NCBI GenBank assembly: GCA_029959285.1
Contig: JASCOE010000009.1
Location: forward strand, 1 to 64,000
Source: Flavobacteriaceae bacterium PS02337
GTDB taxonomy: Bacteria > Bacteroidota > Bacteroidia > Flavobacteriales > Flavobacteriaceae
DNA: 64,000 bases
Direction of reading: 5' to 3'
Shown: in pieces, positions 24,290-34,101 of the stretch
Numbering within the stretch: position 1 is the first letter of the stretch
Layout of the letters: each line of letters opens with the position of its first letter
Translations under genes and position numbers: made by a program
The notes under the pieces: generated by a model
The model's input: the letters and a program-made list of their open reading frames with translations, nothing else
Databases searched by the model: none
Told to the model about the DNA's origin: nothing

Positions 24290-25110
24290 AAACAATAAAA
24301 GCGGGCGCAAAGTCTCCTGAAGTTTATTACTTAAATGAACTTCTAGCCAAATTAAAATACAATGTTATCGTTTCAGATTATTTCGGATCAGAAACAGATA
24401 GATCCATTAGAGATTTTCAAATAAAAAACAATCTTGTGGTCGATGGTGTTGTCGGATTAAAAACTTGGTCTTTACTTTTAGAGAAAAGCAAAAATGGTTT
24501 TTCTTCTAATAATAAATTGCTTTCCGAACAAGATTTAATGGATTTTTCAAAACAGTTTAATTTGGAATTGGCAGTTGTGAAAGCGGTCAATGAAATAGAA
24601 AGTAACGGAAAAGGCTTTTTAATTGACGGCCGTCCAAAGATTTTGTTTGAAGGACATATTTTTTGGCGTGAACTTGAAAAGCGAAATATTAATCCGAATT
24701 CATACATCAATTCGAACACGCAAGATATTTTATTCGAAAAATATACTAAGAAATATTACGTCGGCGGAACAGCAGAATACATTCGTTTAGAAAAAGCTAG
24801 AAATTTAGCTCAAGACAAACGATTTATTGATGCCGCAAATAGTTCTGCTTCTTGGGGACTTTTTCAAATTATGGGTTTTAATGCCACTTCAATCGGTTAC
24901 AAAAGCCTAGATGAATTTGTAGAAAAAATGAATAAAAATGAAGGCGAACACCTAAAAGCTTTTGGATTATTCCTTGAGAAAAACAACTTACTCGGAATTC
25001 TAAGAAATAAAAACTGGGCATCATTCGCCTTAAAATACAACGGACCAGCCTACAAAACCAATAAATACGACGAGAAGCTGATGCGAGCGTATCAAAAATA
25101 CTCAAGATAA
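24286..25110 (+). CDS. N-acetylmuramidase with N-terminal peptidoglycan-binding domain
   Basis: A 274-aa lysozyme-like enzyme. Residues ~1-62 form a peptidoglycan-binding domain (VDGVVGLKTWSLLL), and residues ~80-274 match the N-acetylmuramidase (DUF3380) family with the probable catalytic glutamate in VNEIESNGKGF and the following KILFEGHIFWREL. It would cleave the glycan backbone of peptidoglycan. There is no signal peptide, so export must rely on a partner, lysis or an injection-type route. Endolysins of phages share this domain, but no other phage genes are nearby. Confidence 0.88.
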   Translation: MKTIKAGAKSPEVYYLNELLAKLKYNVIVSDYFGSETDRSIRDFQIKNNLVVDGVVGLKTWSLLLEKSKNGFSSNNKLLSEQDLMDFSKQFNLELAVVKAVNEIESNGKGFLIDGRPKILFEGHIFWRELEKRNINPNSYINSNTQDILFEKYTKKYYVGGTAEYIRLEKARNLAQDKRFIDAANSSASWGLFQIMGFNATSIGYKSLDEFVEKMNKNEGEHLKAFGLFLEKNNLLGILRNKNWASFALKYNGPAYKTNKYDEKLMRAYQKYSR

Positions 25111-25200
25111 TTGTGAATTGTTAATGGTTAATTATAAATCTACAAATACAATTAACCATTTACAATTTACAATTCATCATTAACAATTAACAATTAAAAA
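25111..25200. repeat. Degenerate AATTAACAATT repeat tract
   Basis: The 90-bp gap after the muramidase is built from variants of AATTGTTAATGG and ATTAACAATT in both orientations, so it can form hairpins. Similar word-like repeats occur in other gaps in this window. It may act as a terminator or spacer. Confidence 0.5.
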
Positions 25201-25202
25201 AC

Positions 25203-25577
25203 ATGAGTTATTTAGTAAATCAAATGATTAATTCTTTGTCTAACAAAGTTTTGAAATTCGAAAAAGCCAATAGTGACCGTGATTATTCTGGTGGCGGTTG
25301 GTATGAAGAAGAAAAATATCAAATTTATCTATATCCAGATTTTAGTGCAGTTTATATCAGAGAATCTTTTAGAAGTGTTTCTGGCGGTGGGCTTTATCTT
25401 CCAAATCAATCGTCTACAAAAGAATATGGAAAATGGAATATTTGCGAAGAAAACGGAAAGTTATTTCTAGAAATGATTTTCGATGATAATTCCAGAGCTA
25501 AATTAGAAACCGAAAACTTAGGAACAGGAATTCAAAAACTCGGCGATAATATCTGGAATAGGTATTTGATTAGTTAG
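25203..25577 (+). CDS. Hypothetical 124-aa protein
   Basis: A small soluble protein with aromatic-rich beta-like segments (GGGWYEEEKYQIYLYPDF, then EYGKWNICEENGKLFLEMIF). No motif or signal peptide is recognised. It follows the muramidase gene on the same strand after a repeat-rich gap and precedes a long palindromic repeat. An immunity or accessory role for the muramidase is possible but unsupported beyond location. Confidence 0.7.
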   Translation: MSYLVNQMINSLSNKVLKFEKANSDRDYSGGGWYEEEKYQIYLYPDFSAVYIRESFRSVSGGGLYLPNQSSTKEYGKWNICEENGKLFLEMIFDDNSRAKLETENLGTGIQKLGDNIWNRYLIS

Positions 25578-25578
25578 A

Positions 25579-25795
25579 TTTTTTGTTTCAGGTTTCAAGT
25601 TTAAAGTTGATAAACTTTGAGCAAAAATTTTAACCGCAAAGAGCGCAAGTTTTTTTAATAGGTACTGTATATAAGCGCAAAGTCCGCAAAGCTTTGTAAA
25701 AAAACTTTGCGAACTTTGCGTAAACCTTCGCGTTCTTTGCGGTTAAAATTATGCTCAAAGCAAAACTTGAAACCTGAAACTTGAAACAAAAAATA
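25579..25795. repeat. Long near-palindromic intergenic repeat (~215 bp hairpin)
   Basis: Three nested inverted blocks run across the gap between convergent genes. The outer block at 25579-25602 matches the complement of 25763-25793 apart from a small insertion. The middle block near 25615-25649 matches 25727-25760 (about 31 of 35 bases, words such as ACCGCAAAGA). The inner block has GCGCAAAGT and ACTTTGCG arms. The transcript from either side would fold into one long hairpin, so it can terminate both the 124-aa gene and pheT. Confidence 0.8.
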
Positions 25796-28216
25796 TTATC
25801 TCAATGTAGCTCCAAGCTCAGTTTCAAATGTCTGTTGCAATTTAGACATGATTTTATCAATTTGAGTATCCGTTAAAGTTTTGCTATTATCTTGAATAGT
25901 AAAGCTCAAAGCGTATGATTTTTTTCCTTCTGGCAATTTATCACCTTGATAAACATCAAATAAATTAATGTCTTTTAAAAGTGATTTTTCCGTTTGTTTA
26001 GCCAAGTTGAAAATGCTTTCGTAAGTAGTTTTTTCATCAATTAATAAAGCTAAATCTCTACGAACTTCAGGATATTTAGGAATCTCAGTATATTTGATTT
26101 TTCCTGTAATGATTTTTAAAACCAAATCCCAGTTAAAATCAGCATAATAAACATCTTGTTTAATTCCGAAATGCTTTAAAATAGGCTTTTTAACAACTCC
26201 CATTTCAACTAAAACATCATTGTTATACGTAATTGCAGTTCCTTCAGAAAATATATCAGATTGAACTGGCGCATTCGAAATTTTTTCAATTCCTAAACGA
26301 GATAAAATCGCTTTTACATATCCTTTCAATAAAAAGAAATCTGTCGATTTTTGACCAGCTGTCCAGCTTTCTTTGTTTCTGTTTCCAGAAATCAATAACG
26401 AAAGATGTTTGTGCTCTTCAAATCCGTTTAAGTATTTATGGTATGTTTTTCCGAATTCAAATAATTTTAAATCTGAATTTCTTCTATTAATATTATATGA
26501 AACAGCTTCTAAACCAGAGAATAATAAAGATTGACGAAGCGTAGCCAAATCACTGCTCAACGGATTCAACATCGAAACATTATGCTCTTCTTTTAATGAA
26601 GTCGATAATTTTGCGTAAGCTGCCGTTGTCAATGAATTTGCCATCATTTCGTGGAAACCTTGAGAATTCAATTGAGAAGCAATCGTATTTTGTACTTTAT
26701 AATCTTCTGTTCTTGGCGAATTTGCTACAGTTGCATTAAATTTCTTAGAGAAATTAATGTTATTATAACCGTAAACTCTTAGAATTTCTTCGATAACGTC
26801 AATTTCACGCTGAACATCAACGCGGTAAGCTGGAATTGTTAAACCTAAACCAGAATCAGAAACACTGTTTACTTTTATATCTAAAGAAACCAAGATCTTT
26901 TTGATGGTGTCTTTTGAAATTTCTTGTCCAATAATTTTAGATACATGGCTGAAATTCAATAAAACAGAAAAATCTTCTACTTTTTTAGGATACACTTCTA
27001 CAACATCAGAAGTGATTTTTCCACCCGCAACTTCTTGAATCAAAAGCGCAGCACGTTTTAAAGCATATTCTGTAATGGTTGGGTCAATTCCTCTTTCAAA
27101 TCTAAAAGAAGCATCTGTACTTAATTGGTGCCTTTTTGCCGTTTTACGAATGCTAACAGGATCAAAATAAGCGCTTTCTAAGAAAATAGTTGTTGTTCCT
27201 TCAGAAACTCCAGATTTTTTTCCGCCAAAAACACCCGCAATACAAAGCGGACCTTTTTCGTCGCAAATCATTAAATCTTCTTTATGAAGCGTTCTCTCAA
27301 CATCGTCAAGAGTAACGAATTTCGTTCCTTCTTCAGCTGTTTTTACAATGATTTTTCCGTTGATTTTTGCTGCGTCGAAAGCGTGTAAAGGCTGTCCTAA
27401 TTCGTGTAAAACATAATTAGTAACGTCAACAATATTATTTTTTGGAGTTAATCCAATTGCTTTTAAACGGTCTTTAAGCCAGTTTGGAGATTCGTGAACA
27501 GAAATTCCAGAAATCGTTACACCGCAATATCTTGGCGCTAAATGAGAATCTTCAACATTAACATCAATTTTTAGTGTACGCATGTCAACTCTAAAATTGC
27601 TTACAGAAGGTGTAATCAATTCTATGTTTACACCGCGTTGTAGCATTCCAGCTCTTAAATCACGTGCCGTTCCATAATGACTCATTGCATCTGCACGGTT
27701 TGGCGTTAATCCGATTTCGAAAACTTCATCATTTGCAATTTGAAAAACTTCAGAAGCAGGAGTTCCAGGAACTAAATCTTCAGCCAAAACCATAATTCCG
27801 TCGTGGCTTGTTCCTAAACCTAATTCGTCTTCAGCACAAATCATTCCGTGACTTTCTTGTCCGCGGATTTTTCCTTTTTTAATGGTGAATTCTCCACCAT
27901 CTTTATCATATAAAATTGTTCCGATTGTAGCAACTGGCACTTTTTGTCCCGCAGCCACGTTTGCAGCGCCACACACAATTTGTATAGGAGCTTCTAAACC
28001 AATATTAACTGTAGTAACTTTCAATCTATCAGCGTCAGGATGTTTTTCGCAAGTAAGAACGTGTCCAACAACAACTCCTTCTAAACCACCTTTTACTGAT
28101 TGGTATTTTTCAACAACTTCAACTTCTAGACCTAAATCTGTAAGTAATTCTGAGGTTTGTTCAGATGTCCAATCTGTTTTAATAAATTGTTTTAACCAAT
28201 TGTAAGATATTTTCAT
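25796..28216 (-). CDS. pheT: Phenylalanine-tRNA ligase beta subunit
   Basis: An 806-aa subunit of the (alpha-beta)2 enzyme that charges tRNA-Phe. The N-terminal tRNA-binding domain (residues ~40-150, VVGHVLTCEKHPDADRL), the B3/B4 editing region, B5 domain and the C-terminal ferredoxin-like anticodon-binding domain (YPEVRRDLALLIDEK) are all present in the usual order. The length is normal. It is transcribed alone, divergent from the aldehyde dehydrogenase gene; pheS is not adjacent. Confidence 0.97.
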   Translation of the reverse strand: MKISYNWLKQFIKTDWTSEQTSELLTDLGLEVEVVEKYQSVKGGLEGVVVGHVLTCEKHPDADRLKVTTVNIGLEAPIQIVCGAANVAAGQKVPVATIGTILYDKDGGEFTIKKGKIRGQESHGMICAEDELGLGTSHDGIMVLAEDLVPGTPASEVFQIANDEVFEIGLTPNRADAMSHYGTARDLRAGMLQRGVNIELITPSVSNFRVDMRTLKIDVNVEDSHLAPRYCGVTISGISVHESPNWLKDRLKAIGLTPKNNIVDVTNYVLHELGQPLHAFDAAKINGKIIVKTAEEGTKFVTLDDVERTLHKEDLMICDEKGPLCIAGVFGGKKSGVSEGTTTIFLESAYFDPVSIRKTAKRHQLSTDASFRFERGIDPTITEYALKRAALLIQEVAGGKITSDVVEVYPKKVEDFSVLLNFSHVSKIIGQEISKDTIKKILVSLDIKVNSVSDSGLGLTIPAYRVDVQREIDVIEEILRVYGYNNINFSKKFNATVANSPRTEDYKVQNTIASQLNSQGFHEMMANSLTTAAYAKLSTSLKEEHNVSMLNPLSSDLATLRQSLLFSGLEAVSYNINRRNSDLKLFEFGKTYHKYLNGFEEHKHLSLLISGNRNKESWTAGQKSTDFFLLKGYVKAILSRLGIEKISNAPVQSDIFSEGTAITYNNDVLVEMGVVKKPILKHFGIKQDVYYADFNWDLVLKIITGKIKYTEIPKYPEVRRDLALLIDEKTTYESIFNLAKQTEKSLLKDINLFDVYQGDKLPEGKKSYALSFTIQDNSKTLTDTQIDKIMSKLQQTFETELGATLR

Positions 28217-28245
28217 TGTAACGATTTAATTCTTGAATAAGGTTA

Positions 28246-28253
28246 CAAATATA
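28246..28253 (-). promoter_or_regulatory. -7 promoter box for pheT
   Basis: TATATTTG on the minus strand fits TAnnTTTG and lies 29 bp upstream of the pheT start codon. No convincing -33 TTTG is visible. Confidence 0.4.
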
Positions 28254-28458
28254 AGGATTGCGCGTTGGAGTAAGAAAAAATTAAGTGCTTTTTTCTGACT
28301 GATTTTTATTGATGAAAAAATGAGCCATACTAAGTATTTGATAATTTATCTATTAAAATTTTATTAATTAAATATTATAATTAACTAAAAAAATCGAATG
28401 TGTAATTTTTGTGCTACAAGATGAATGAAAAGTGCTATTCTGTTTCTTTTTATGAAAC

Positions 28459-28466
28459 TAAATTTG
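28459..28466 (+). promoter_or_regulatory. Possible -7 promoter box for aldehyde dehydrogenase
   Basis: TAAATTTG fits TAnnTTTG and lies 23 bp before the chosen start at 28490. It falls inside the alternative longer reading frame, which favours the later start codon. Confidence 0.35.
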
Positions 28467-28489
28467 GTTTAAATCAAAAAAGGAATATT

Positions 28490-29995
28490 ATGAGTACCAC
28501 AGCAAAAAGACCTGAATTTAAGGCACAATATGATAATTATATTGGTGGAAAATTTACTGCACCAATTACAGGAGAATACTTTGATGTAGTTTCTCCAATT
28601 GACGGAAAAGTGTTTACAAAAGCAGCACATTCTGGAAAAGCAGATTTAGAATTAGCTGTAGACGCGGCTTATGAAGCATTTAAAACATGGGGAAAAACTT
28701 CTGTAACCGAAAGAAGTATTTTATTAAATAAGATTGCACAAAAAATAGAAGATAATTTAGAATATATCGCTACGGTTGAAACGATTGACAACGGAAAACC
28801 AATTCGCGAAACACTTGCTGCAGATATTCCGCTGGCAATTGATCACTTTAGATATTTTGCAGGCGTAATTCGTGCAGAAGAAAGTTCGATTGCAGAATTA
28901 GATTCTCAGACTGTTTCTATTGCTTTGAGCGAACCTTTAGGTGTTGTAGCACAAATTATTCCTTGGAATTTTCCAATTTTAATGGCGGTTTGGAAAATCG
29001 CTCCAGCGCTTGCAGCAGGAAATACAATCGTTTTAAAACCAGCCGAAAGTACACCAATTTCGATTATGGTTTTAATGGAATTAATTGGAGATATTTTGCC
29101 TCCAGGAGTTCTGAATATTGTAAATGGTTTTGGGGCTGAATTAGGTCGTCCGTTAGTAACCAATAAAAAAGTGGCGAAAGCAGCATTTACAGGTTCAACA
29201 ACTACAGGACGTTTAGTAATGCAATATGCGACTGAAAATATTATTCCAGTTACCTTAGAATTAGGTGGGAAATCACCAAACATTTTCTTCCCATCTGTTG
29301 CCGATCACGATGATGATTTCTTTGATAAAGCCGTTGAAGGCGCCGTTTTATTTGCTTTAAATCAAGGTGAAATCTGTACTTGTCCGTCTAGATTATTAAT
29401 TCACGAAGATATTTACGACAAGTTTATCAAGAAAGTTATCGAAAGAACGGAAGCTATTATAGCCGGAAATCCGTTAGATAAATCGACTATGATTGGTGCA
29501 CAGACTTCGATTGTTCAAAAAGAAAAAATCATGTCTTATATTAAATTAGGAAAAGAAGAAGGCGCAGAACTGTTAACTGGTGGTGACGAAAATAAACTGG
29601 GCGGAGAATTAGAAGGCGGTTATTACATTAAACCGACTTTGTTTAAAGGTCATAACAAAATGAGAATTTTTCAAGAGGAGATTTTCGGGCCTGTTTTAGC
29701 AGTTACCACTTTTAAAACGACAGAAGAAGCGATCGAAATTGCAAACGATACGATGTATGGTTTAGGAGCAGGAGTTTGGACAAGAGATGCACATGAAATT
29801 TATCAGGTTCCAAGAGCGATTCAATCGGGTCGTGTTTGGATTAATCAATATCATTCTTATCCTGCTGGTGCGCCGTTTGGAGGTTATAAACAATCTGGAA
29901 TTGGTCGTGAAAATCATAAAATGATGTTGAGTCAATACCGTCAAACTAAAAACATGCTGATTTCTTATGACAAAAAGAAATTAGGATTTTTCTAA
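28490..29995 (+). CDS. NAD(P)-dependent aldehyde dehydrogenase
   Basis: A 501-aa aldehyde dehydrogenase oxidising aldehydes to acids. The catalytic glutamate is in LELGGKSPN and the nucleophile cysteine in [11 protein letters not shown]; the Rossmann segment [10 protein letters not shown] is also present. It resembles the AldA/ExaC group found next to DUF779 proteins. The start [20 protein letters not shown] at 28490 is preferred because AAAGGAATATT precedes it and homologous enzymes begin close to this point; an upstream ATG at 28409 would add 27 unlikely residues. The DUF779 gene and an AraC-type regulator follow. Confidence 0.95.
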   Translation: MSTTAKRPEFKAQYDNYIGGKFTAPITGEYFDVVSPIDGKVFTKAAHSGKADLELAVDAAYEAFKTWGKTSVTERSILLNKIAQKIEDNLEYIATVETIDNGKPIRETLAADIPLAIDHFRYFAGVIRAEESSIAELDSQTVSIALSEPLGVVAQIIPWNFPILMAVWKIAPALAAGNTIVLKPAESTPISIMVLMELIGDILPPGVLNIVNGFGAELGRPLVTNKKVAKAAFTGSTTTGRLVMQYATENIIPVTLELGGKSPNIFFPSVADHDDDFFDKAVEGAVLFALNQGEICTCPSRLLIHEDIYDKFIKKVIERTEAIIAGNPLDKSTMIGAQTSIVQKEKIMSYIKLGKEEGAELLTGGDENKLGGELEGGYYIKPTLFKGHNKMRIFQEEIFGPVLAVTTFKTTEEAIEIANDTMYGLGAGVWTRDAHEIYQVPRAIQSGRVWINQYHSYPAGAPFGGYKQSGIGRENHKMMLSQYRQTKNMLISYDKKKLGFF

Positions 29996-30137
29996 AGACT
30001 AACTATCAAAATCCTGGAGGATTCTTAGGAAAAAGTTAGCGGAATGTATGGGGCTTTAAATGAAAATTTAATGACATTAAGCAAGCTCACTCCAGGCAAT
30101 TTTGATTAAAAATAAAACATAAATAGTTGGTTATGTC

Positions 30138-30174
30138 AAAGCAGTAAATTTCTTTACAGGGTTTACTGCTTTTT
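30138..30174 (+). terminator. Hairpin between aldehyde dehydrogenase and DUF779 genes
   Basis: AAAGCAGTAAA (30138-30148) pairs with TTTACTGCTTT (30162-30172), 11 bp perfect, followed by a short T-run. It probably ends or attenuates the aldehyde dehydrogenase transcript before the DUF779 gene. Confidence 0.65.
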
Positions 30175-30190
30175 AAATTTAAATTGAAAA

Positions 30191-30568
30191 ATGATGATTA
30201 AACGTATAGATGCCACAGAAAAAGCAATAGAACTAATAAAAGTTCTAAAAGAGAAACATGGAAATTTGATGTTTTATCAAGCTGGAGGTTGTTGCGAAGG
30301 CACGCAACCACAATGTTTTGAAAAAGGCGGTTATTACCAGCGAACTGGAGATGTCTGCATTGGCGTTATTGAAGATACTGAATTTTGGGTAGACAATGAT
30401 TTATTCGAATACTGGAAACATGCTCATTTTACTTTAACTGTGATTGATGCCTTTGGAGTAGGTGGTTTTTCTTTAGAAACTCCATTAAAAAAGACATTTC
30501 AAATCGAATATAGAATTTTCACTCCCGAAGAAGAGAAGGATTTGGAACCAGTTTTTAGGATTGAATGA
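30191..30568 (+). CDS. DUF779 family protein
   Basis: A 125-aa protein of the DUF779 family, whose genes regularly accompany aldehyde dehydrogenases. The cysteine-rich motif FYQAGGCCEGTQPQCF near residues 28-43 is characteristic and suggests metal or thiol chemistry. It follows the dehydrogenase by 195 bp with a hairpin in between. A second ATG immediately follows the first. The biochemical role is unknown. Confidence 0.88.
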   Translation: MMIKRIDATEKAIELIKVLKEKHGNLMFYQAGGCCEGTQPQCFEKGGYYQRTGDVCIGVIEDTEFWVDNDLFEYWKHAHFTLTVIDAFGVGGFSLETPLKKTFQIEYRIFTPEEEKDLEPVFRIE

Positions 30569-30569
30569 A

Positions 30570-30650
30570 AAGTTTTCAGTCTCAGTCTCAGTGACAGTTT
30601 TCAGTTTAAAAAAAAACTTAGAACCTTAGTGTCTCAGCACCTTAGAACCT
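30570..30650. repeat. Word-like inverted repeat between DUF779 and AraC genes
   Basis: The gap between convergent genes consists of repeated words such as TCAGTCTCAGT and CTTAGAACCTTAG, related to those at 53678-53715 and 54115-54155. It is of the same general kind as the other palindromic spacers and may serve as a bidirectional terminator. Confidence 0.45.
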
Positions 30651-31574
30651 CTAATTAATATAAAGTAACTGATACTGTTTCGGTGTAATTCCTTCGTGTT
30701 TTTTAAATAATCTGATAAAATAATTGGCATCTTCAAAACCTGATAAATAACAAACTTCGTTAATTTGAATTGTTGGGTTTCTCAATAGATTTTTAGCACA
30801 TTTTATTTTTTCATTCAAAATATATTCAATCGGACTCATGCCAAGTTCGCGTTTAAAGAAACGATAGAAAGAAGTTGTGCTCATACAGGCTTTTTCGCTC
30901 AGCGATTTTAAACTCATATTTTCTTTCAAATTCTGTTTAATGTATTCTGTAACCTCTTTTATTGGATTGTTGTTTTCAATAAATTTTCCTTCATCCAAAG
31001 ATTTTACCGTTTGCGTTTGAATAATTCTAATTAGTAATTCTTTTAAAGTCAAATCGGCCAGAATATCTTTAGCGACAGAAGTGCTCATGCATTCTTTAAT
31101 CAGTTTATTGATTGTCGTTGCCATTTCGACATTGTTGTAAAAGAAGTAATTCTGATAATTTAATTGCCAGAACATATTATTTCCTTCTTTTGGATATTGC
31201 TCATTTAAGAAATTTAGAATTTCAGTAATTTTTGACTGATCAATAGCTAGAGCTAAACATTGCGTCGGATTATTTTTTGTTGCTTCAGGAAAATCAATTT
31301 TCATTTCTACATTAGAGGGAACAATTACAGTTTCACCTGGAAGATATTCAAATTCAGGATCATCAAAAAGATGCATGATTTTTTTACCGCGAAGCATACT
31401 GGTAACCACCAAATCATTAAATTTTAACGGAACCATTTTTGTCGATTCGTAGGTTTCGAATAAATTCAATTCACAATGACTCAGATTGTAAATAGTTCTA
31501 TTTTCAACAAGAGTCTTTAACGATTTTTCTTGTGATAATTGGAGTGGATTGACTAAAAATCGTTGATTGTTCAT
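30651..31574 (-). CDS. AraC-family transcriptional regulator
   Basis: A 307-aa regulator with an N-terminal ligand-sensing domain (AraC-type N region, about 1-200) and a C-terminal pair of helix-turn-helix motifs (LSEKACMSTTSFYRFFKREL and CYLSGFEDANYFIRLFKKHE). Being convergent with the aldehyde dehydrogenase/DUF779 pair, it is the natural candidate regulator of that pathway; this is a common arrangement but is not proven here. Confidence 0.93.
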   Translation of the reverse strand: MNNQRFLVNPLQLSQEKSLKTLVENRTIYNLSHCELNLFETYESTKMVPLKFNDLVVTSMLRGKKIMHLFDDPEFEYLPGETVIVPSNVEMKIDFPEATKNNPTQCLALAIDQSKITEILNFLNEQYPKEGNNMFWQLNYQNYFFYNNVEMATTINKLIKECMSTSVAKDILADLTLKELLIRIIQTQTVKSLDEGKFIENNNPIKEVTEYIKQNLKENMSLKSLSEKACMSTTSFYRFFKRELGMSPIEYILNEKIKCAKNLLRNPTIQINEVCYLSGFEDANYFIRLFKKHEGITPKQYQLLYIN

Positions 31575-31646
31575 TAAAATTAAGTTTTTGGTGAAGACTT
31601 TAAATTTAATGAAAATAAGGATATAAAGAGCAGATTTAACGTTTTA

Positions 31647-32510
31647 TTAAATCAGTTCTTCAACGTATTTTTTAATGTTTTCTGAAATCTTTTTTGTTGG
31701 AAGATCATTTTCATCATCCCCAAACGGATCTTCGATTTCTTCGGCAATAAGTTCTAAACTTGCTAAAACATAAAAGATAAAAACTACAACCGGAGCAACA
31801 AAATAGCCTAAACTTACCGAATATCCAAAAGGCAAAGTCATCGTGTAAAAAAAGATAAATTTTTTGATGAATGCACTATAAGAATAGGGAATAGGCGTAT
31901 TTTTTATTCGTTCGCAAGCGCCGCAAATATCTGTAAAAGAGACCAATTCATCATTTAAGGTAATAAGCTGATCTCCAGTTATTTTTTTTGCCTCATACAA
32001 ATCATTGATTTTTTGATACATAATCCTTTTCAATTGATTTGGTTTGTGCTTATGATTATCAATTTCTAAAGCAACATCTTCAAAAAGCTGTTTGCTGGTT
32101 TCTTCGTCTTTCAAATGTTTATATAAAATATCAGCGTACATCGGAATGTATTTTCTAAAAAATTTCCTGTCATTTTCATCTTTTAAAATCACAGAAAGTT
32201 TTATAGCCAAATTACGACTGTTATTCATAAGTGCGCCCCAAAGTTTGCGGCCTTCCCACCAGCGATCGTAAGCGGTATTAGTTCTGAAAACAAGAAGAAG
32301 CGAAATAACAAAACCTAGCATTCCGTGCATAATTGGAATGTTGTGGATATAATCGTTCTTCGTAACCTTAAAGTATTCTACTTCTAAATAACCTATAACA
32401 GCGGCATAAACTCCAATCGCAATCAGAATTGGAAACAGTTTTCGTACTGTATCAGATTTGTGAAAATGAAAAATAAAAGTAAACCATTCTTTAGTGTCGT
32501 ATGAAATCAT
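31647..32510 (-). CDS. Bestrophin-like channel (UPF0187 family)
   Basis: A 287-aa membrane protein with about four transmembrane segments, in the bacterial bestrophin/UPF0187 family. The segments FRTNTAYDRWWEGRKLWGAL and LPFGYSVSLGYFVAPVVVFI near the pore are characteristic. These form pentameric ion channels. The gene stands alone between the AraC-type regulator and the efflux operon terminator. Confidence 0.9.
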   Translation of the reverse strand: MISYDTKEWFTFIFHFHKSDTVRKLFPILIAIGVYAAVIGYLEVEYFKVTKNDYIHNIPIMHGMLGFVISLLLVFRTNTAYDRWWEGRKLWGALMNNSRNLAIKLSVILKDENDRKFFRKYIPMYADILYKHLKDEETSKQLFEDVALEIDNHKHKPNQLKRIMYQKINDLYEAKKITGDQLITLNDELVSFTDICGACERIKNTPIPYSYSAFIKKFIFFYTMTLPFGYSVSLGYFVAPVVVFIFYVLASLELIAEEIEDPFGDDENDLPTKKISENIKKYVEELI

Positions 32511-32609
32511 TTAGGCTTGTTTTGAAACAAATTTAAATTAAAATTATCCTAATTTGAATTTTAAGTAAAAAAAATATTCAAACAAATGAAACATAGTTTT
32601 GGTGATGTT

Positions 32610-32676
32610 AAAAAGGCGTTTCACTTAGATAAACGCACATAGCTTTGTGTATTTAAATGAGTGAAACGCCTTTTTT
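32610..32676 (-). terminator. Strong hairpin terminator after the efflux operon
   Basis: AAAAAGGCGTTTCACT (32610-32625) pairs with AGTGAAACGCCTTTTTT (32660-32676), 16 bp, with A/T runs on both sides and a smaller hairpin in the loop. It ends the efflux operon and could also work in the other direction. Confidence 0.85.
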
Positions 32677-32727
32677 CTGCGTTTTAATCTATATTTCTAT
32701 GTGTTGAAATTAATTCAACAAAGCAAA

Positions 32728-34038
32728 TTAAAAATTAATATTTCCAGCTAATTCTTTCAAGGCAATTTCAGATAATTTTGCTTCAAATTGCGCATTGCTG
32801 TAACGCACTTTTGCATTTACATAATTCAATTGAGCGGTTCTGAAGTCTATAGTTGTAATAGTTCCGATTTTGAATTTATCAAGCGTGATTTCTAAATTTT
32901 GTCTTGCAATAGCTTCGTTATCTTCTTCTAAATCAATTAATTCTAAATTGGTTAAATAAGTTTGAAAAGCCGTGCTTAATTGCGTATTCAAAATCATTCC
33001 TTGCTGTTCGATAGCAATCTGAGTATTTTCAATCTGCATTTTGGCTACTTTTTCATTACGATGCTGATTAAAACCGTCAAAAATATTCATAGAAGCGTTA
33101 AAACCATAATTTAAACCGCGTGAAGAATTTTCACTCGTAAAACCTAAACTTGACTGACTTTCAGCAAAATTGTAACCTGTAGTTAATCGTAAAATAGGAT
33201 AACGATCTGCTTTTACTTGCTTGAGTTGCAATTCGGCAATGCGTTTGTTTATTATTTGAGATTCGAGTGCTGGATTTTGTTTTTGTGCTAATTCCATCAA
33301 ATCGGCTAAAACTAATTTATTGTCAACTTTAACAGCATCTACAACTCTAAAATCAATTTTCGGATCACGTGCTAGATATTGATTCAATAAAATTTTAGCA
33401 TTTGCGTAAGATTCTTTTTGTCTCAATAAAGCAACCTGATCAGAATTTAAATCAACTTGAGCGTTTAAAACTTCTAATTTTGAAGCTTTTCCGATACTGA
33501 AACGGTTTTTAGCCAAAGTTAAACGCTGATTAGAAATTACAATTGTAGTATCTAAAGCTGCCAATTGTTGCTGTTGCTGCACTAAATCGTAATAAGCAGA
33601 ATTGACTTGTCCAATTTTAACTAAAATGGTTCTTTTAAGTTCAGAGTCACCCAGTTTTTGAAGTTCTTTTAATTGATCGTATCTGGCGAACATTTTCATT
33701 CCGTCAAAAACGGTCCAACCCAGACTTACTCCGTAATTTAAACTGTTGTTTTTTGCATTATTTAATGTTGTTGATGTTCCATCTTGACGAACTTGCGTTG
33801 AATTCGTAAGGTTGTTATTATCAACAACAGAAGCCGTTGCATTTGGCAACATTCCTGCGTTTCCAATTGTTACGTTTGTTTCGCTTATTTTAGAATTGTT
33901 TTTAGCAATTTTAATCTCAAAATTATTCTCTAAAGCGATGCTCATTGCTTGCTCAATAGTCAGAACTTCCTGCGCATTTGCCTGAACAATGCAAAAGAAC
34001 AGAATTAATAAAGTGCCGTATATTTTTTTGATATTCAT
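32728..34038 (-). CDS. TolC-family outer membrane efflux protein
   Basis: A 436-aa outer membrane channel of the TolC family with an N-terminal signal peptide (ending ...IVQANA, about residue 22). Two repeats of the long helical-hairpin type are visible, e.g. LTIEQAMSIALENNFEIKIA and GKASKLEVLNAQVDL near the middle. It forms the exit duct of the tripartite pump made with the RND permease and adaptor encoded just upstream on the same strand, 63 bp away. Confidence 0.93.
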   Translation of the reverse strand: MNIKKIYGTLLILFFCIVQANAQEVLTIEQAMSIALENNFEIKIAKNNSKISETNVTIGNAGMLPNATASVVDNNNLTNSTQVRQDGTSTTLNNAKNNSLNYGVSLGWTVFDGMKMFARYDQLKELQKLGDSELKRTILVKIGQVNSAYYDLVQQQQQLAALDTTIVISNQRLTLAKNRFSIGKASKLEVLNAQVDLNSDQVALLRQKESYANAKILLNQYLARDPKIDFRVVDAVKVDNKLVLADLMELAQKQNPALESQIINKRIAELQLKQVKADRYPILRLTTGYNFAESQSSLGFTSENSSRGLNYGFNASMNIFDGFNQHRNEKVAKMQIENTQIAIEQQGMILNTQLSTAFQTYLTNLELIDLEEDNEAIARQNLEITLDKFKIGTITTIDFRTAQLNYVNAKVRYSNAQFEAKLSEIALKELAGNINF

Positions 34039-34101
34039 ATTTAATTTCTTTTACCGGAAAACCACAATTTTGGTTGAATAAAATTCGTGATTTTTTGGTT
34101 G

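Noticed and set aside
24286-25110. Prophage call based on the muramidase
   Set aside because: No capsid, terminase, portal, tail or integrase genes lie nearby; the recombinase at 15084 belongs to the tRNA-Arg island.
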